From Parahaliea aestuarii (GTDB lineage: Bacteria > Pseudomonadota > Gammaproteobacteria > Pseudomonadales > Halieaceae), in assembly GCF_008064635.1 (NCBI RefSeq), contig NZ_VRYZ01000006.1, positions 186,001 to 250,000 of the forward strand: a stretch of DNA of 64,000 nt, given 5' to 3'. Each line of letters starts with the position of its first letter. The first letter of the stretch is position 1. Of this stretch, positions 19,155 through 27,298 are shown piece after piece. Position numbers and translations under genes: made by a program. The notes below the pieces were generated by a model that was not told where the DNA came from, did not search any database, and saw only the letters and a list, made by a program, of their open reading frames with translations.

Positions 19155-20429
19155 TCAGCCGGCGTACCTGCCGTTTTCAGCAAACACCGGCCAGTTAGCG
19201 GCAATTCGCCCATCCTCGTAAACAGCGATGTCTCCAAACTGCAGAAAGACAAACTCACTCTGTGTGGGGCGAAGGAATATCCAGTCGTCGGGCTGCAGAT
19301 CAATGCTGCTGGACCCGTTGAGCATTTCCTGGTTAGTCGAGCGCCCATACAGTGCATTGGTGCTCAGGCCGCGCGGCGATTCGGGAACCGCTTTCCAGTA
19401 GCCGCCATAGGTGAAAAAAGTGCGCTCCCGATTGGGGTCCCACAACGACTGCAGGGGCCCCACATTGATGCCCGGAATCACCAGCTTGTCTTCGCGTTTC
19501 AGCACCGGGGTGGCAATCCAGGCGGCCGCCCGGTGGTCGGCGAGACTGGGCAGGTCGAAGTCGGCGGGTTTGACCAGGCAGGAGCCTGCGGCGAGTTCGT
19601 TGCAGGGGAAGTCACCCTCGTCGTACAACTGGTAGGTCGGGCTGCCACCGGCGTTGAGTACCGCGTCCCGTGGCCACTGATCCCCGAGATGGGCCCGGGC
19701 GGTAGCGAGATAGCCGCGGTAGGCGTCCATCGCCTTTTCCCGGTAGTCCAGCGGGTCGCCGGGCACTTTCACGATATGCGGCTCGTAGCCCATCAAACCG
19801 GCAAAGTGCAGACGTGGGGAATCCTGCAGAATATCGAGTATTTCCAGCAGCTCGCTATCGGCAGTTACTCCCCCGCGATGCAGGCCCACGTCCAGTTCGA
19901 TGCAGGCCAGCAGGTCTGTTTCCAGCGCCGCTGCCAGTTCTGCGTACTGTCTGGCCCGCGCCGGCGTGTCGAGCAGCCAGCGCAATTGCCTGGCAGGACT
20001 GAACGGGCCGCCTGCGAACTGGCGGTAGAAATTTTGCGCTGCGGCGACAGGCATGGGCTTGCCCAGCAGGATGTCGGCGTCGGGAAAGCGCTCGGCAACC
20101 AGGTTGATAAAGGGCTGGTGGAAGAGCATCAGACGCCGGCTGCCGGACTGCGCCATCACCGTATCGAGCAAGTCGGGGGAAGGCAGTGACTTGGCGACAA
20201 TACGGTAATCGAATCGCCCATTGATGTGCTGCTGCAAGGTACTGATGTTATGCGTCAATTGCTGCTGATCAACGATCAGGGTCGGGCCTGCCCGCCCCGC
20301 CTGGTCCAGCGCCCGGCCCAGTCCGGCGAAGTAGGGACTGTGGTTTTCCCCGATGTCGCGCGGGCGGGCCAGCAGCGTCAGGCCGGCCGCACCCGCCAGG
20401 CTGCCGAGAATCAATGAGCGGCGTTTCAT
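19155..20429 (-). CDS. Tat-exported fold-type III PLP enzyme (alanine racemase/DSD1-like)
   Basis: A 424-residue protein with an alanine-racemase-type TIM barrel. The PLP-binding lysine is most likely Lys80 in YRIVAKSLPSP; later landmarks are IELDVGLHRGG and NAGGSPTYQLY. The overall pattern resembles D-threonine aldolase/D-serine dehydratase (DSD1) relatives. The N-terminus MKRRSLILGSLAGAAGLTLLA looks like a Tat leader (RRSLI plus hydrophobic stretch), unusual for a PLP enzyme and implying export in the folded, cofactor-loaded state. It starts 12 bases after the oxidase gene and is last in a three-gene operon. Substrate unknown; a D-amino acid or hydroxy-amino acid is plausible. Confidence 0.72.
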   Translation of the reverse strand: MKRRSLILGSLAGAAGLTLLARPRDIGENHSPYFAGLGRALDQAGRAGPTLIVDQQQLTHNISTLQQHINGRFDYRIVAKSLPSPDLLDTVMAQSGSRRLMLFHQPFINLVAERFPDADILLGKPMPVAAAQNFYRQFAGGPFSPARQLRWLLDTPARARQYAELAAALETDLLACIELDVGLHRGGVTADSELLEILDILQDSPRLHFAGLMGYEPHIVKVPGDPLDYREKAMDAYRGYLATARAHLGDQWPRDAVLNAGGSPTYQLYDEGDFPCNELAAGSCLVKPADFDLPSLADHRAAAWIATPVLKREDKLVIPGINVGPLQSLWDPNRERTFFTYGGYWKAVPESPRGLSTNALYGRSTNQEMLNGSSSIDLQPDDWIFLRPTQSEFVFLQFGDIAVYEDGRIAANWPVFAENGRYAG

Positions 20430-20441
20430 GGCGATACCGTA

Positions 20442-21815
20442 TTAACCCAACAATGAGTGAAGGTAGGGGTTCAGAAAGCGTCCATCGGGGTCGTACTCCC
20501 GGCGTACAGCGGCAAAGTCATCCCAGTGCCGGTAGAGGGCCCGCAGGTCCTCCCTGCCCAGGGTATTCAGTTTGCCCCAGTGCGGACGCCCCTGGTACTT
20601 GCGGAAGATGGGCTCTATGGATTTGAAGTAGGGCTCGAAATCCTCATCGAAGTAGCGGTGCACCGCGATCGAACAGGAGTCTCGCCCGTAGAAGGGGCTG
20701 AGCCAGATGTCGTCGCCCTTGACGTAGCGGAACTCAATCGGGAAGAACACTTCCGGGTGATTGGCTTCCAGCACCTGGCGAATGTCCTTCAGGGCCGGGA
20801 TGCCGTGTTCCCGTGGCAGGTGATACTCCATTTCATTAAAGCGCACGTTGCGCTCGCTGGCGTAGTTTTTCCACGACTTTTCGATGGTGACTTCGCTTTC
20901 CAGCGTCCGCATGTAGGCGCCCAGAATAAGCTCCCGCAATTTTGGTACGCTCTCCAGCCAGTCGCGCGCCAGCTTCAGATCCTCGACGCCCTCATTGGCA
21001 TCCAGTTTCTCAGTGCTCGCAATGGGCTCATCGGTGAAATCGTGGGTATCGGTAAAGCCCATGCCGGTAAAGGGCACGTAATAGAATTCAAAATTGCGGT
21101 GTTGCCCAGCCAGGCTCTCTGCCGCTGCGACGATTTCGTCAAAGCTGCGCCAGTGGGATTCCCGCCGCAGCCGATAGGGAGCGATATTCTGCAGGCGCAC
21201 CTGTGTGATGAAGCCGACCGCTCCCAGCGATACCCGCGCCGCCTTGAACAGCTCCGGGTTGTTGTCCGCGTCGCAGTCGTGCAGGTTACCGCGACCGTCT
21301 ACCAGCTGAAGCCCCTGTACGAAGGTCGGCAGGCAGCCGATCGTCAGGCCGGTACCGTGGGTCGCAGTTGCCAGGCAGCCAGCCAGTGCCTGATCGTCGA
21401 TATCGGGCATATTGATCATTGCCTGACCGACATCTTCCAGCGGTTTGCCCAGGTCACCCAGACGAGTGCCACCCCAGACCGTTGCCTGCAGGGAGGCGGG
21501 GTCGTGATCAACCAGCCCGCTCAGGCGCGACAGGGAGACGATAGTGCCGTCGGTTGGCACCAAAGGCGAGAAAGAGTGGCCAGCGCCAACGGGGCGAATA
21601 ACGCCTTTGCTGGACGCAACCATTTCCTGCAACTCTGAAACACTCGCGGGCGCCACGCGGGCCTGCGGCAGGCAGTGCTGCGACCCGGACCAGTTCCGCC
21701 AGGGCAATTTCTTTCGTCCCTCCTGGAGTGACGCAGCCAGCGTGCGCAGCGGAGTAGCGGTGGCGCCGATACTCGCGGTCACCAGGGCAGTGAGCAGATC
21801 CCTGCGATTGAGCAT
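20442..21815 (-). CDS. Tat-exported FAD-linked oxidoreductase (D-arabinono-1,4-lactone oxidase family)
   Basis: A 457-residue VAO-fold flavoprotein. Residues 75-84, PVGAGHSFSP, form the FAD pyrophosphate loop, and His80 is the usual covalent FAD attachment point in aldonolactone and alditol oxidases. The C-terminal ALO domain ends near HWGKLNTLG, the family HWGK motif. The leader MLNRRDLLTALVTASIGATA (NRRDLL) looks like a Tat signal. I chose the ATG at 21815, four bases after the cytochrome stop, over a TTG 30 bases further upstream, because AAGGA is well placed and the Tat leader then starts correctly. With a c5-type cytochrome upstream it may act as a dehydrogenase rather than an oxidase (inference). 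Confidence 0.8.
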   Translation of the reverse strand: MLNRRDLLTALVTASIGATATPLRTLAASLQEGRKKLPWRNWSGSQHCLPQARVAPASVSELQEMVASSKGVIRPVGAGHSFSPLVPTDGTIVSLSRLSGLVDHDPASLQATVWGGTRLGDLGKPLEDVGQAMINMPDIDDQALAGCLATATHGTGLTIGCLPTFVQGLQLVDGRGNLHDCDADNNPELFKAARVSLGAVGFITQVRLQNIAPYRLRRESHWRSFDEIVAAAESLAGQHRNFEFYYVPFTGMGFTDTHDFTDEPIASTEKLDANEGVEDLKLARDWLESVPKLRELILGAYMRTLESEVTIEKSWKNYASERNVRFNEMEYHLPREHGIPALKDIRQVLEANHPEVFFPIEFRYVKGDDIWLSPFYGRDSCSIAVHRYFDEDFEPYFKSIEPIFRKYQGRPHWGKLNTLGREDLRALYRHWDDFAAVRREYDPDGRFLNPYLHSLLG

Positions 21816-21819
21816 GCTG

Positions 21820-22188
21820 TTAGCGTCCTTCTGCCATAAAGGCAATCAAGTCTTCGAATTGCTGTGCATCGCAATCCATGCACATACCAAACGGTGGCAT
21901 GCCGCCATAGCCATTCACTACGCTGTCGACCAGCGTATCCATACCCTTGGCCAAACGCGCTTCCCACACGTTGGTGTCGCCGGTGAGCGGTGCGCCGGTT
22001 GCCGCGATGGTATGGCAGTTACGGCAGCTCCGGTTATAGACACCGGCCAGTTGCCCATCGGCGGGAACCAGGTCGCGGCTGGCGATTTCAAGCGGATTGG
22101 AAGCACTGCTGCCACCGTCGGAACAACCGGCGGCGAGACCAAGCATCGCGCAGGCCAGGGTCGAGCCGAGTCGCTTTGTTACTGGCAT
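21820..22188 (-). CDS. Cytochrome c5-like lipoprotein
   Basis: A 122-residue monohaem cytochrome. The haem site is C55-R-N-C58-H59, the likely axial ligand is Met97 in GGMPPFGMCMDC, and the Cys103/Cys106 pair is the disulfide typical of the c5 class. The signal peptide ends in lipobox LAAGC (Cys22), so the protein should be membrane-anchored on the periplasmic side. It is the first gene of the operon with the FAD enzyme (four-base gap) and the PLP enzyme, which makes it the natural electron acceptor for the flavoenzyme. Confidence 0.85.
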   Translation of the reverse strand: MPVTKRLGSTLACAMLGLAAGCSDGGSSASNPLEIASRDLVPADGQLAGVYNRSCRNCHTIAATGAPLTGDTNVWEARLAKGMDTLVDSVVNGYGGMPPFGMCMDCDAQQFEDLIAFMAEGR

Positions 22189-22257
22189 CGGGTGATATCC
22201 TCGGAAACTGGATAGGAATTGAGGCCGGTGTTACCACGCACCAACCACGGCACACAC

Positions 22258-22285
22258 AATATATTAGTAGTAGCTATATTTTCAA
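22258..22285 (-). promoter_or_regulatory. Sigma-70 promoter of the cytochrome/FAD/PLP operon
   Basis: Read on the minus strand: TTGAAA (22285-22280), 16-base spacer, TATATT (22263-22258), each five of six to consensus. The site is a conspicuous AT-rich island in GC-rich surroundings, about 70 bases before the cytochrome start. It shows that the three genes form their own transcription unit, separate from the methyltransferase upstream. Confidence 0.6.
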
Positions 22286-22298
22286 CTGTCTGGTGCCA

Positions 22299-22979
22299 TC
22301 AGCAGGGTCTGCGATGCGCTGCAGGCCGTACCTCCTGCGGCTTGAACAATAGAATCACGTCCGCCGCGACAATCTCCAGCGCCGCACCCCGCCCCTTCGC
22401 CCACCACTCCCAGGTGGCTTCACTGAAAAAGCAGACGTGAGTCCGATCGTTCTTGTAGTGCCAGCCGGCGAAGGCCTCGCGATCGCGCACCAGCTTGGTC
22501 ATTACCCCCAGCCAGCCGCCCGGGCGCAGGCACTGCCACAGGCGGTCCAGTTCGGCACCCGGACGGTGCAGGTGCTCCACCACTTCGGTGGCGCAGATGA
22601 AGTCGTACTGGCCGCCCAGCACCGCGGCGTCGGGAAAGTAGAACACATCGTAGAGCGCCACCGCGTGCCCGGCCTGCTCCAGCATGGCCGCCAGCGCCGG
22701 CCCGGGGCCGCAGCCGAAATCCAGGCCGCGGGCGGCGGGCGGCAAGCGCTCCAGCAGGGGATCGGCAAGGCGCGACAGGAAGCGGCGGTAAGCGGGGTCA
22801 TCCACCCGGTTGTCGTGCAGGTCGTACTCGGCCTTCTCCGCATCGCGATCCAGGTGGAATGCCGGCGGCACGAACACCAGTGTGCAGTCCAGGCAGCGCA
22901 AGTAGGGCCGGCGCCGATCCCGGTAGAAGCTTTCTGTTAACCCGCTGTCACAAAGCGGGCAGTGCAGGGATTCGCTCAT
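22299..22979 (-). CDS. Zinc-ribbon class I SAM methyltransferase
   Basis: A 226-residue protein with an N-terminal zinc knuckle (CPLC at residues 7-10 and CLDC near 29-32) followed by a SAM-binding Rossmann fold. Motif I is GLDFGCGPGPAL near residue 85; EVVEHLHRPG and LRPGGWLGVMTKL follow. This is the Methyltransf_23-like layout. The substrate is unknown. It is divergent from the peroxiredoxin gene with 54 bases between starts, so both promoters must be compact or overlapping. Confidence 0.85.
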   Translation of the reverse strand: MSESLHCPLCDSGLTESFYRDRRRPYLRCLDCTLVFVPPAFHLDRDAEKAEYDLHDNRVDDPAYRRFLSRLADPLLERLPPAARGLDFGCGPGPALAAMLEQAGHAVALYDVFYFPDAAVLGGQYDFICATEVVEHLHRPGAELDRLWQCLRPGGWLGVMTKLVRDREAFAGWHYKNDRTHVCFFSEATWEWWAKGRGAALEIVAADVILLFKPQEVRPAAHRRPC

Positions 22980-23033
22980 CTGCTATGCTTGCCGGCGTCC
23001 CACGAAAACACAACCCACCCAAGGAGCCAAACC

Positions 23034-23513
23034 ATGACCATCAAGGCCGGCGACACGATCCCCGCAGCTACTCTCAAAACCATGGGCGCCGAAGGCCCCG
23101 TAGATATCACGACGGACGAAATCTTCAAGGGCAAGAAAGTCCTGCTGTTTGCCGTGCCCGGCGCCTTCACTCCGGGCTGCAGCAAAGCCCACCTGCCGGG
23201 CTACGTGGTCAACGCCGACAAGATCAAGGCGGCCGGCGTGGACACCATCGCCTGCATGGCGGTCAACGACGCCTTCGTGATGGACGCCTGGGGCAAGGCC
23301 CAGAACGCTGAGGAACTGCTGATGCTGGGCGATGGTAACGGCGATTTCACCGCCGCACTGGGCCTGGAACTGGATGGCACCGGCTTCGGCCTCGGCAAGC
23401 GCAGCCAGCGCTTTGCCATGCTGGTGGAAGACGGCACCATCACCCACCTCAACGTAGAGCCGGGCCCCGGTATCGACGTCAGCTCCGCCGAGACCATGAT
23501 GGCCCTGTTGTAG
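23034..23513 (+). CDS. Peroxiredoxin (Prx5-type)
   Basis: Thiol peroxidase that reduces hydroperoxides at the expense of glutathione or glutaredoxin. The 159-residue protein has the signature AVPGAFTPGCSKAHLPGY with peroxidatic Cys49; the spacing and the downstream MAVNDAFVMDAWGK are those of the Prx5 subfamily. Other cysteines occur (for example near residue 79), but I cannot tell whether one resolves the disulfide. The ATG at 23034 has AAGGAG upstream. It ends five bases from the convergent SRPBCC gene. Confidence 0.93.
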   Translation: MTIKAGDTIPAATLKTMGAEGPVDITTDEIFKGKKVLLFAVPGAFTPGCSKAHLPGYVVNADKIKAAGVDTIACMAVNDAFVMDAWGKAQNAEELLMLGDGNGDFTAALGLELDGTGFGLGKRSQRFAMLVEDGTITHLNVEPGPGIDVSSAETMMALL

Positions 23514-23518
23514 GGTCA

Positions 23519-24124
23519 TCAAGCGCTGGCGGGCACCCGTTCTACCCGGCTCGCCAGCCGCTCCCGATCGGCATCGGTGGCCGGCTTGCCGGTTTCGTAG
23601 TAGTACATCAACCCCGCCAGCACCCGCGTCAGTTCAGCTTCCAGCGGTTCCCGCGCGGCGTTCTCCCCCAGCCAGCTGCCCAACGCGCCGAAGGGCATTT
23701 CCACTACTATCGCCAGAGTGACCCGGGTAACCCGGTCGGTCACGGCCTGCATGTGATAGCGAAACTCCGCATGTTTGAAGGGCTTCATCGGCTCATCGCC
23801 CTGATGCAGGCGGATCGCGAAGCCCTGCCCCTCGTCCCAGGCGGTGACGGTCTCCTCCAGATAATTGCTGCCTGTCTGGTAGACCTTGCGCGATGCACCC
23901 ACCCCCTCGGTTTGCGGCGTGGTGATCTCTGTCGCGGTCAGACCCGGGACATACTTGTGGGCCACCGACAGGTCGCTCATGCGCTGCCAGGCTTCGGTGT
24001 GGGACACCCCCACCTCACCGCTGACCGCCACTTCAATCGGCTTGCCCGGACGCATGGCGGCAACGGCCATCGCCGCGATTACGGCAACCAGGGCCAGCAG
24101 GACCCATTTCACTACTTTAGGCAT
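23519..24124 (-). CDS. SRPBCC-fold (START-like) membrane-anchored protein
   Basis: A 201-residue protein with an N-terminal membrane anchor (VVKWVLLALVAVIAAMAVAAM, residues 4-24) followed by a polyketide-cyclase/SRPBCC-like domain: GEVGVSHTEAWQRMSDLSV, later LEETVTAWDEGQGFAIRL and VTRVTLAIVVEMPFG. Such folds bind hydrophobic ligands; no ligand can be named. The anchor suggests the domain faces the periplasm. Its first eight bases overlap the end of the PqiA-like gene, so the two proteins are probably made together and may cooperate at the membrane (inference). Confidence 0.72.
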   Translation of the reverse strand: MPKVVKWVLLALVAVIAAMAVAAMRPGKPIEVAVSGEVGVSHTEAWQRMSDLSVAHKYVPGLTATEITTPQTEGVGASRKVYQTGSNYLEETVTAWDEGQGFAIRLHQGDEPMKPFKHAEFRYHMQAVTDRVTRVTLAIVVEMPFGALGSWLGENAAREPLEAELTRVLAGLMYYYETGKPATDADRERLASRVERVPASA

Positions 24125-24740
24125 TGGCGTACTCCCGACGCACCAGGGCGGAGGCCCCGATAGAAAACAGACAATAGGCGAGGAAAAACCAGAAGCCCGG
24201 CTCCAGCCGCGCTTCCATCATCAGCAGGTCACCCATCTGCCCGGAGGCGGCGCCGGCCATGTAGGCCACCAGCATCGCCATCACAAAGACATCGGCCATG
24301 GACCACTTGCTGAGGGCCGCGTTCAGGCTCAACAGGGGCCGGCGCAGGCCGCCACTGAAGGGCGTCAGGGCTACGGCCTGCAACAGCAGCTTGAACAGGG
24401 GAATGACCAGGCTGAACAGCACGATCAGCAGGGCCACCAGCAGGTTGCCGGTGCGCGCCAGTTCATTCACGGTGCCCCAGATGGAGCGGGTGTTGTGATA
24501 GACCACCACTTCACCCTCGATCTGGTCCAGCCCGAGAAAGCGGGAAAAGGCGCCCAGCATATTGCGGCTCTGGTCGTCCGCGCTATCGCCCCCCGCCAGC
24601 AATTCAATGCCGAGGTTGGCGATATCCGATTTCTCGATACTGCCACTCAGGGTCAGCACCGGCTGGGTGACACCCGGGTACAAAAGGGCGATGGATACTG
24701 CCATCAATAGCAGGGCAACAAGGCCGCGGGATCGGATCAT
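24117..24740 (-). CDS. Paraquat-inducible protein A-like membrane protein
   Basis: A 207-residue inner-membrane protein with four predicted helices. The segment LSKWSMADVFVMAMLVAYMA near residues 142-161 is the PqiA signature. In E. coli, PqiA works with MCE proteins in lipid trafficking; here only one PqiA domain is present, without the zinc-ribbon CxxC motifs, and no MCE gene adjoins it. It also has a periplasmic loop around residues 30-90 that is longer than usual. The overlap with the lipid-binding-type SRPBCC gene hints at a shared envelope-lipid role. Confidence 0.75.
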   Translation of the reverse strand: MIRSRGLVALLLMAVSIALLYPGVTQPVLTLSGSIEKSDIANLGIELLAGGDSADDQSRNMLGAFSRFLGLDQIEGEVVVYHNTRSIWGTVNELARTGNLLVALLIVLFSLVIPLFKLLLQAVALTPFSGGLRRPLLSLNAALSKWSMADVFVMAMLVAYMAGAASGQMGDLLMMEARLEPGFWFFLAYCLFSIGASALVRREYANA

Positions 24741-24823
24741 GGCTCCTCCTCAATGAGGGGGCATGATACCGAAATGCCGCCGGCGGGGAAGTGCCGGCGG
24801 TGGCGGGAGTCTTCGCGCGCGGC

Positions 24824-25813
24824 TTACATTCCCGACGCGTCGAAGTTGGAGTAGAACTGGGAGTACCATTTGCGGAACTTGGCAATGGGGCCGTCGCCAT
24901 CGCACAGCACCGGCAGGGGGCGGTAGATCTTGTGCTCCCAGATCGGCTTGTCCTCTTCCAGCTGGCCGACGATGTTGGCAATGATGGCGTCATTGACGCC
25001 GCTGCTCTTCACCTCGCCGTCCACCTTGGGCTGGGTAAAGGCAAAGCGCAGCACCACGTTTTCCTCGTCGATGGGCGTGGTCAGGCCCATGAGGAAGGTA
25101 TCGGCGATGCCCTCGAACTTGGTGAAGCCCTGGCCGGGCCCCTGGGACCCGGTGTAGATGGCGCCGTCCACTTCGCCGCGCGGCGTCGGCATCCTGGCGC
25201 GCTGCACGCCCCGGGAGGTGGGGCCGTCGTAGGTAGTCTCCCACTCGGGCATACTGGCGGTGCGGTGCACGAACAGGAAGTGCGCCGGGTCGGCGGCGTT
25301 TTCCGCCATTTCCTGGGGATGGGTGGCCATGTGCCACTCGTAGCGCCGCAGGGGTGCCCAGTCATCGCTGTTGGCCTCCTCGTGCTCGATCACTTCCCAC
25401 AACGGAGCCTCGCCCTCGGGGTGATACCAGGCCCACACCACCTGGTTTATTTCCACGGTGGGGAAGGCTTTCAGGCACTGCTTGCCCTGAACCTTGGGCG
25501 GCATGTTGCGGGCGTAGGGTACCTCGGTACACTCGCCGGCGCCGTTGAACTTCCAGGCGTGGAAGGGGCAGACGATGGATTCGCCCTCGATGCGGCCGCC
25601 GCGCTCGGAATTCTCGTGGATACCGTAGCCGAGGTGGGCACCGAGGTGGGGGCAGTAGGCCTCCAGCAGGCGGGCCTGGCCGGACTCGGTGCGAAACAGC
25701 ACCAGCTCCTGGCCGAAGTATTTCACCGCGCGGGATTCGCCAACGGCCAGTTCGTCGGAGTAGCACACAACGTACCAGCCGTGGGGGATAGGCATGGGAT
25801 AGCGTTTGCTCAT
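24824..25813 (-). CDS. Rieske non-haem iron oxygenase (KshA-like)
   Basis: A 329-residue terminal oxygenase. The Rieske [2Fe-2S] ligands are C54-x-H56 (CPHLGAHLG) and C82-x-x-H85 (CPFHAWKF). The catalytic iron motif NAADPAHFLFVH gives bridging Asp175 and ligands His178 and His183. Length and motif wording resemble 3-ketosteroid 9-alpha-hydroxylase and cholesterol 7-desaturase-type enzymes more than aromatic-ring dioxygenases, so a sterol or other alicyclic substrate is possible (inference). No reductase or ferredoxin gene lies next to it. The ATG at 25813 has AAGGA upstream. Confidence 0.85.
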   Translation of the reverse strand: MSKRYPMPIPHGWYVVCYSDELAVGESRAVKYFGQELVLFRTESGQARLLEAYCPHLGAHLGYGIHENSERGGRIEGESIVCPFHAWKFNGAGECTEVPYARNMPPKVQGKQCLKAFPTVEINQVVWAWYHPEGEAPLWEVIEHEEANSDDWAPLRRYEWHMATHPQEMAENAADPAHFLFVHRTASMPEWETTYDGPTSRGVQRARMPTPRGEVDGAIYTGSQGPGQGFTKFEGIADTFLMGLTTPIDEENVVLRFAFTQPKVDGEVKSSGVNDAIIANIVGQLEEDKPIWEHKIYRPLPVLCDGDGPIAKFRKWYSQFYSNFDASGM

Positions 25814-25912
25814 GGCAGCGATCCTTATCAGTTAATTTTTTAAGGCCTACAGGGTAGCGCTGCCAGCGCCGCAGACAATGACGGATTCAGTCAGCGCTAG
25901 TGGCCGTAGCAA

Positions 25913-27298
25913 TCAGGCCAGCAGCAGGTAGCAGACGGTACTGATCACCGCCACCCCCAGAAAGTTGAGAACCAGCCCCTCCCGCGCCATGCGCGCGGTG
26001 CTGATCAGGCCGCTGCCATAGACCACCGAATTGGGGGCCGTGGCCACCGGCAGCATGAAAGCGCAACTGGCGCTCATTGCGGCCGGCACCATCAACAGCA
26101 TGGGCTCGATTCCCGCCGCCAGGGCCGCCGCCGCCAGGACCGGCATCAGCAGGGTGGTGCTGGCGGTGTTGGAGGTGGCTTCGGTCATGAAGGTGACCAG
26201 CAGGCAAATCAGGGCGATCAGGAGCCAGGGGCTGAGGTCGGTGAGACCCGCCAGCCACTGACCCATTTCAGCGCTGAGCCCGGAGACGACAAAACCCCGG
26301 GCCAGGCAGATACCGCCGGAAAACAGCAACAGCACACCCCAGGGAATACTCGAGGCGCGCTCCCAGGTCAGCAGCTTGCCGCCCTTGCCGTCGGGGATCA
26401 CAAACATCAGCACCACCGCCAGCATCGCCACCGAGGCGTCATTGGCGCCGGGCAGGTCGAGCCAGGTGCTCCAGCCGCCAAAGGGCTCGGCCCGGGTCAT
26501 CCAGGCCAGGGCGGTCAGACCGAATACCAGCATCACCCGTTTCTCTTCGCTGCGCCAGCCCCCCACCGTCGGCAGCTCCACCTGCAGTTGCGCCGTCATG
26601 CCCCGGGTCAGCACCAGCGCCATTAGCGGAATCATCACCACCACCACCGGCACGCCCCAGCTCATCCACTCGCTGAAGGTGACGACCTGCCCGGTGACCT
26701 CGGTATAGACCTGCATGAAGATAAGATTGGGCGGGGTGCCGATAGGCGTGCCTAGTCCGCCGACACTGGCGGCGTAAGCCACCCCCAGCAACAGCGGCAC
26801 CGCCAGGCGCTCACGCTGGCTGGCGCCCTCCAGCACCGCCAGCGCCACCGGCAACAGCATCAGTGTGGTGGCGGTGTTGGATATCCACATGCTCAGGGTG
26901 GCGGCGGCCACCATGAAACCCAGCACCAGGCGACGGCCGCTGTGCGCGCCAAACAGGCGCACCATGCCCAGGGCAATCCGGCGGTGGGCGCCGGAATGTT
27001 CCATCGCCTTGGACAGCAGAAAACCGCCGAGCAGCAGCAGAATCATCGGCGAGCCGTAGGCCTGGCCCACCTCGGCCGGAGTCAGCACACCCAGCAGGGG
27101 CAGCACCGCCAGCGGCAGCAGCGAGGTCACCGGAATGGGAACCGGTTCGAACACCCACCAGATCACGCACCACAGGGCCACCAGGGAAACAATGGCCATA
27201 TCGGTGCTGTAGCCTGCCCGGTACAGCAGCCAGGCCAGCAGGGCCGCCAGCAGGGGCCCTGCCGGCAGGGTCAGTCGCTGCAACAGTGCGCCGTTCAC
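25913..27298 (-). CDS. SLC13/DASS-family anion permease
   Basis: A 461-residue sodium-coupled carrier of the divalent-anion:Na+ symporter family. The two inverted-repeat Ser-Asn-Thr motifs are clear: ISNTATTLMLLP near residue 140 and ATSNTASTTLLMPV near residue 385, the sites that bind sodium and substrate carboxylate. Around eleven to twelve hydrophobic segments fit the family. Probable substrates are C4-dicarboxylates, but sulfate or citrate cannot be excluded. The start codon overlaps the stop of the lactonase-like gene (ATGA), so the two are translationally coupled. Confidence 0.9.
   Translation of the reverse strand: MNGALLQRLTLPAGPLLAALLAWLLYRAGYSTDMAIVSLVALWCVIWWVFEPVPIPVTSLLPLAVLPLLGVLTPAEVGQAYGSPMILLLLGGFLLSKAMEHSGAHRRIALGMVRLFGAHSGRRLVLGFMVAAATLSMWISNTATTLMLLPVALAVLEGASQRERLAVPLLLGVAYAASVGGLGTPIGTPPNLIFMQVYTEVTGQVVTFSEWMSWGVPVVVVMIPLMALVLTRGMTAQLQVELPTVGGWRSEEKRVMLVFGLTALAWMTRAEPFGGWSTWLDLPGANDASVAMLAVVLMFVIPDGKGGKLLTWERASSIPWGVLLLFSGGICLARGFVVSGLSAEMGQWLAGLTDLSPWLLIALICLLVTFMTEATSNTASTTLLMPVLAAAALAAGIEPMLLMVPAAMSASCAFMLPVATAPNSVVYGSGLISTARMAREGLVLNFLGVAVISTVCYLLLA

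Noticed and set aside
24791-25843. 350-codon plus-strand frame
   Set aside because: Antisense to the Rieske oxygenase gene, which carries complete iron and cluster ligands.
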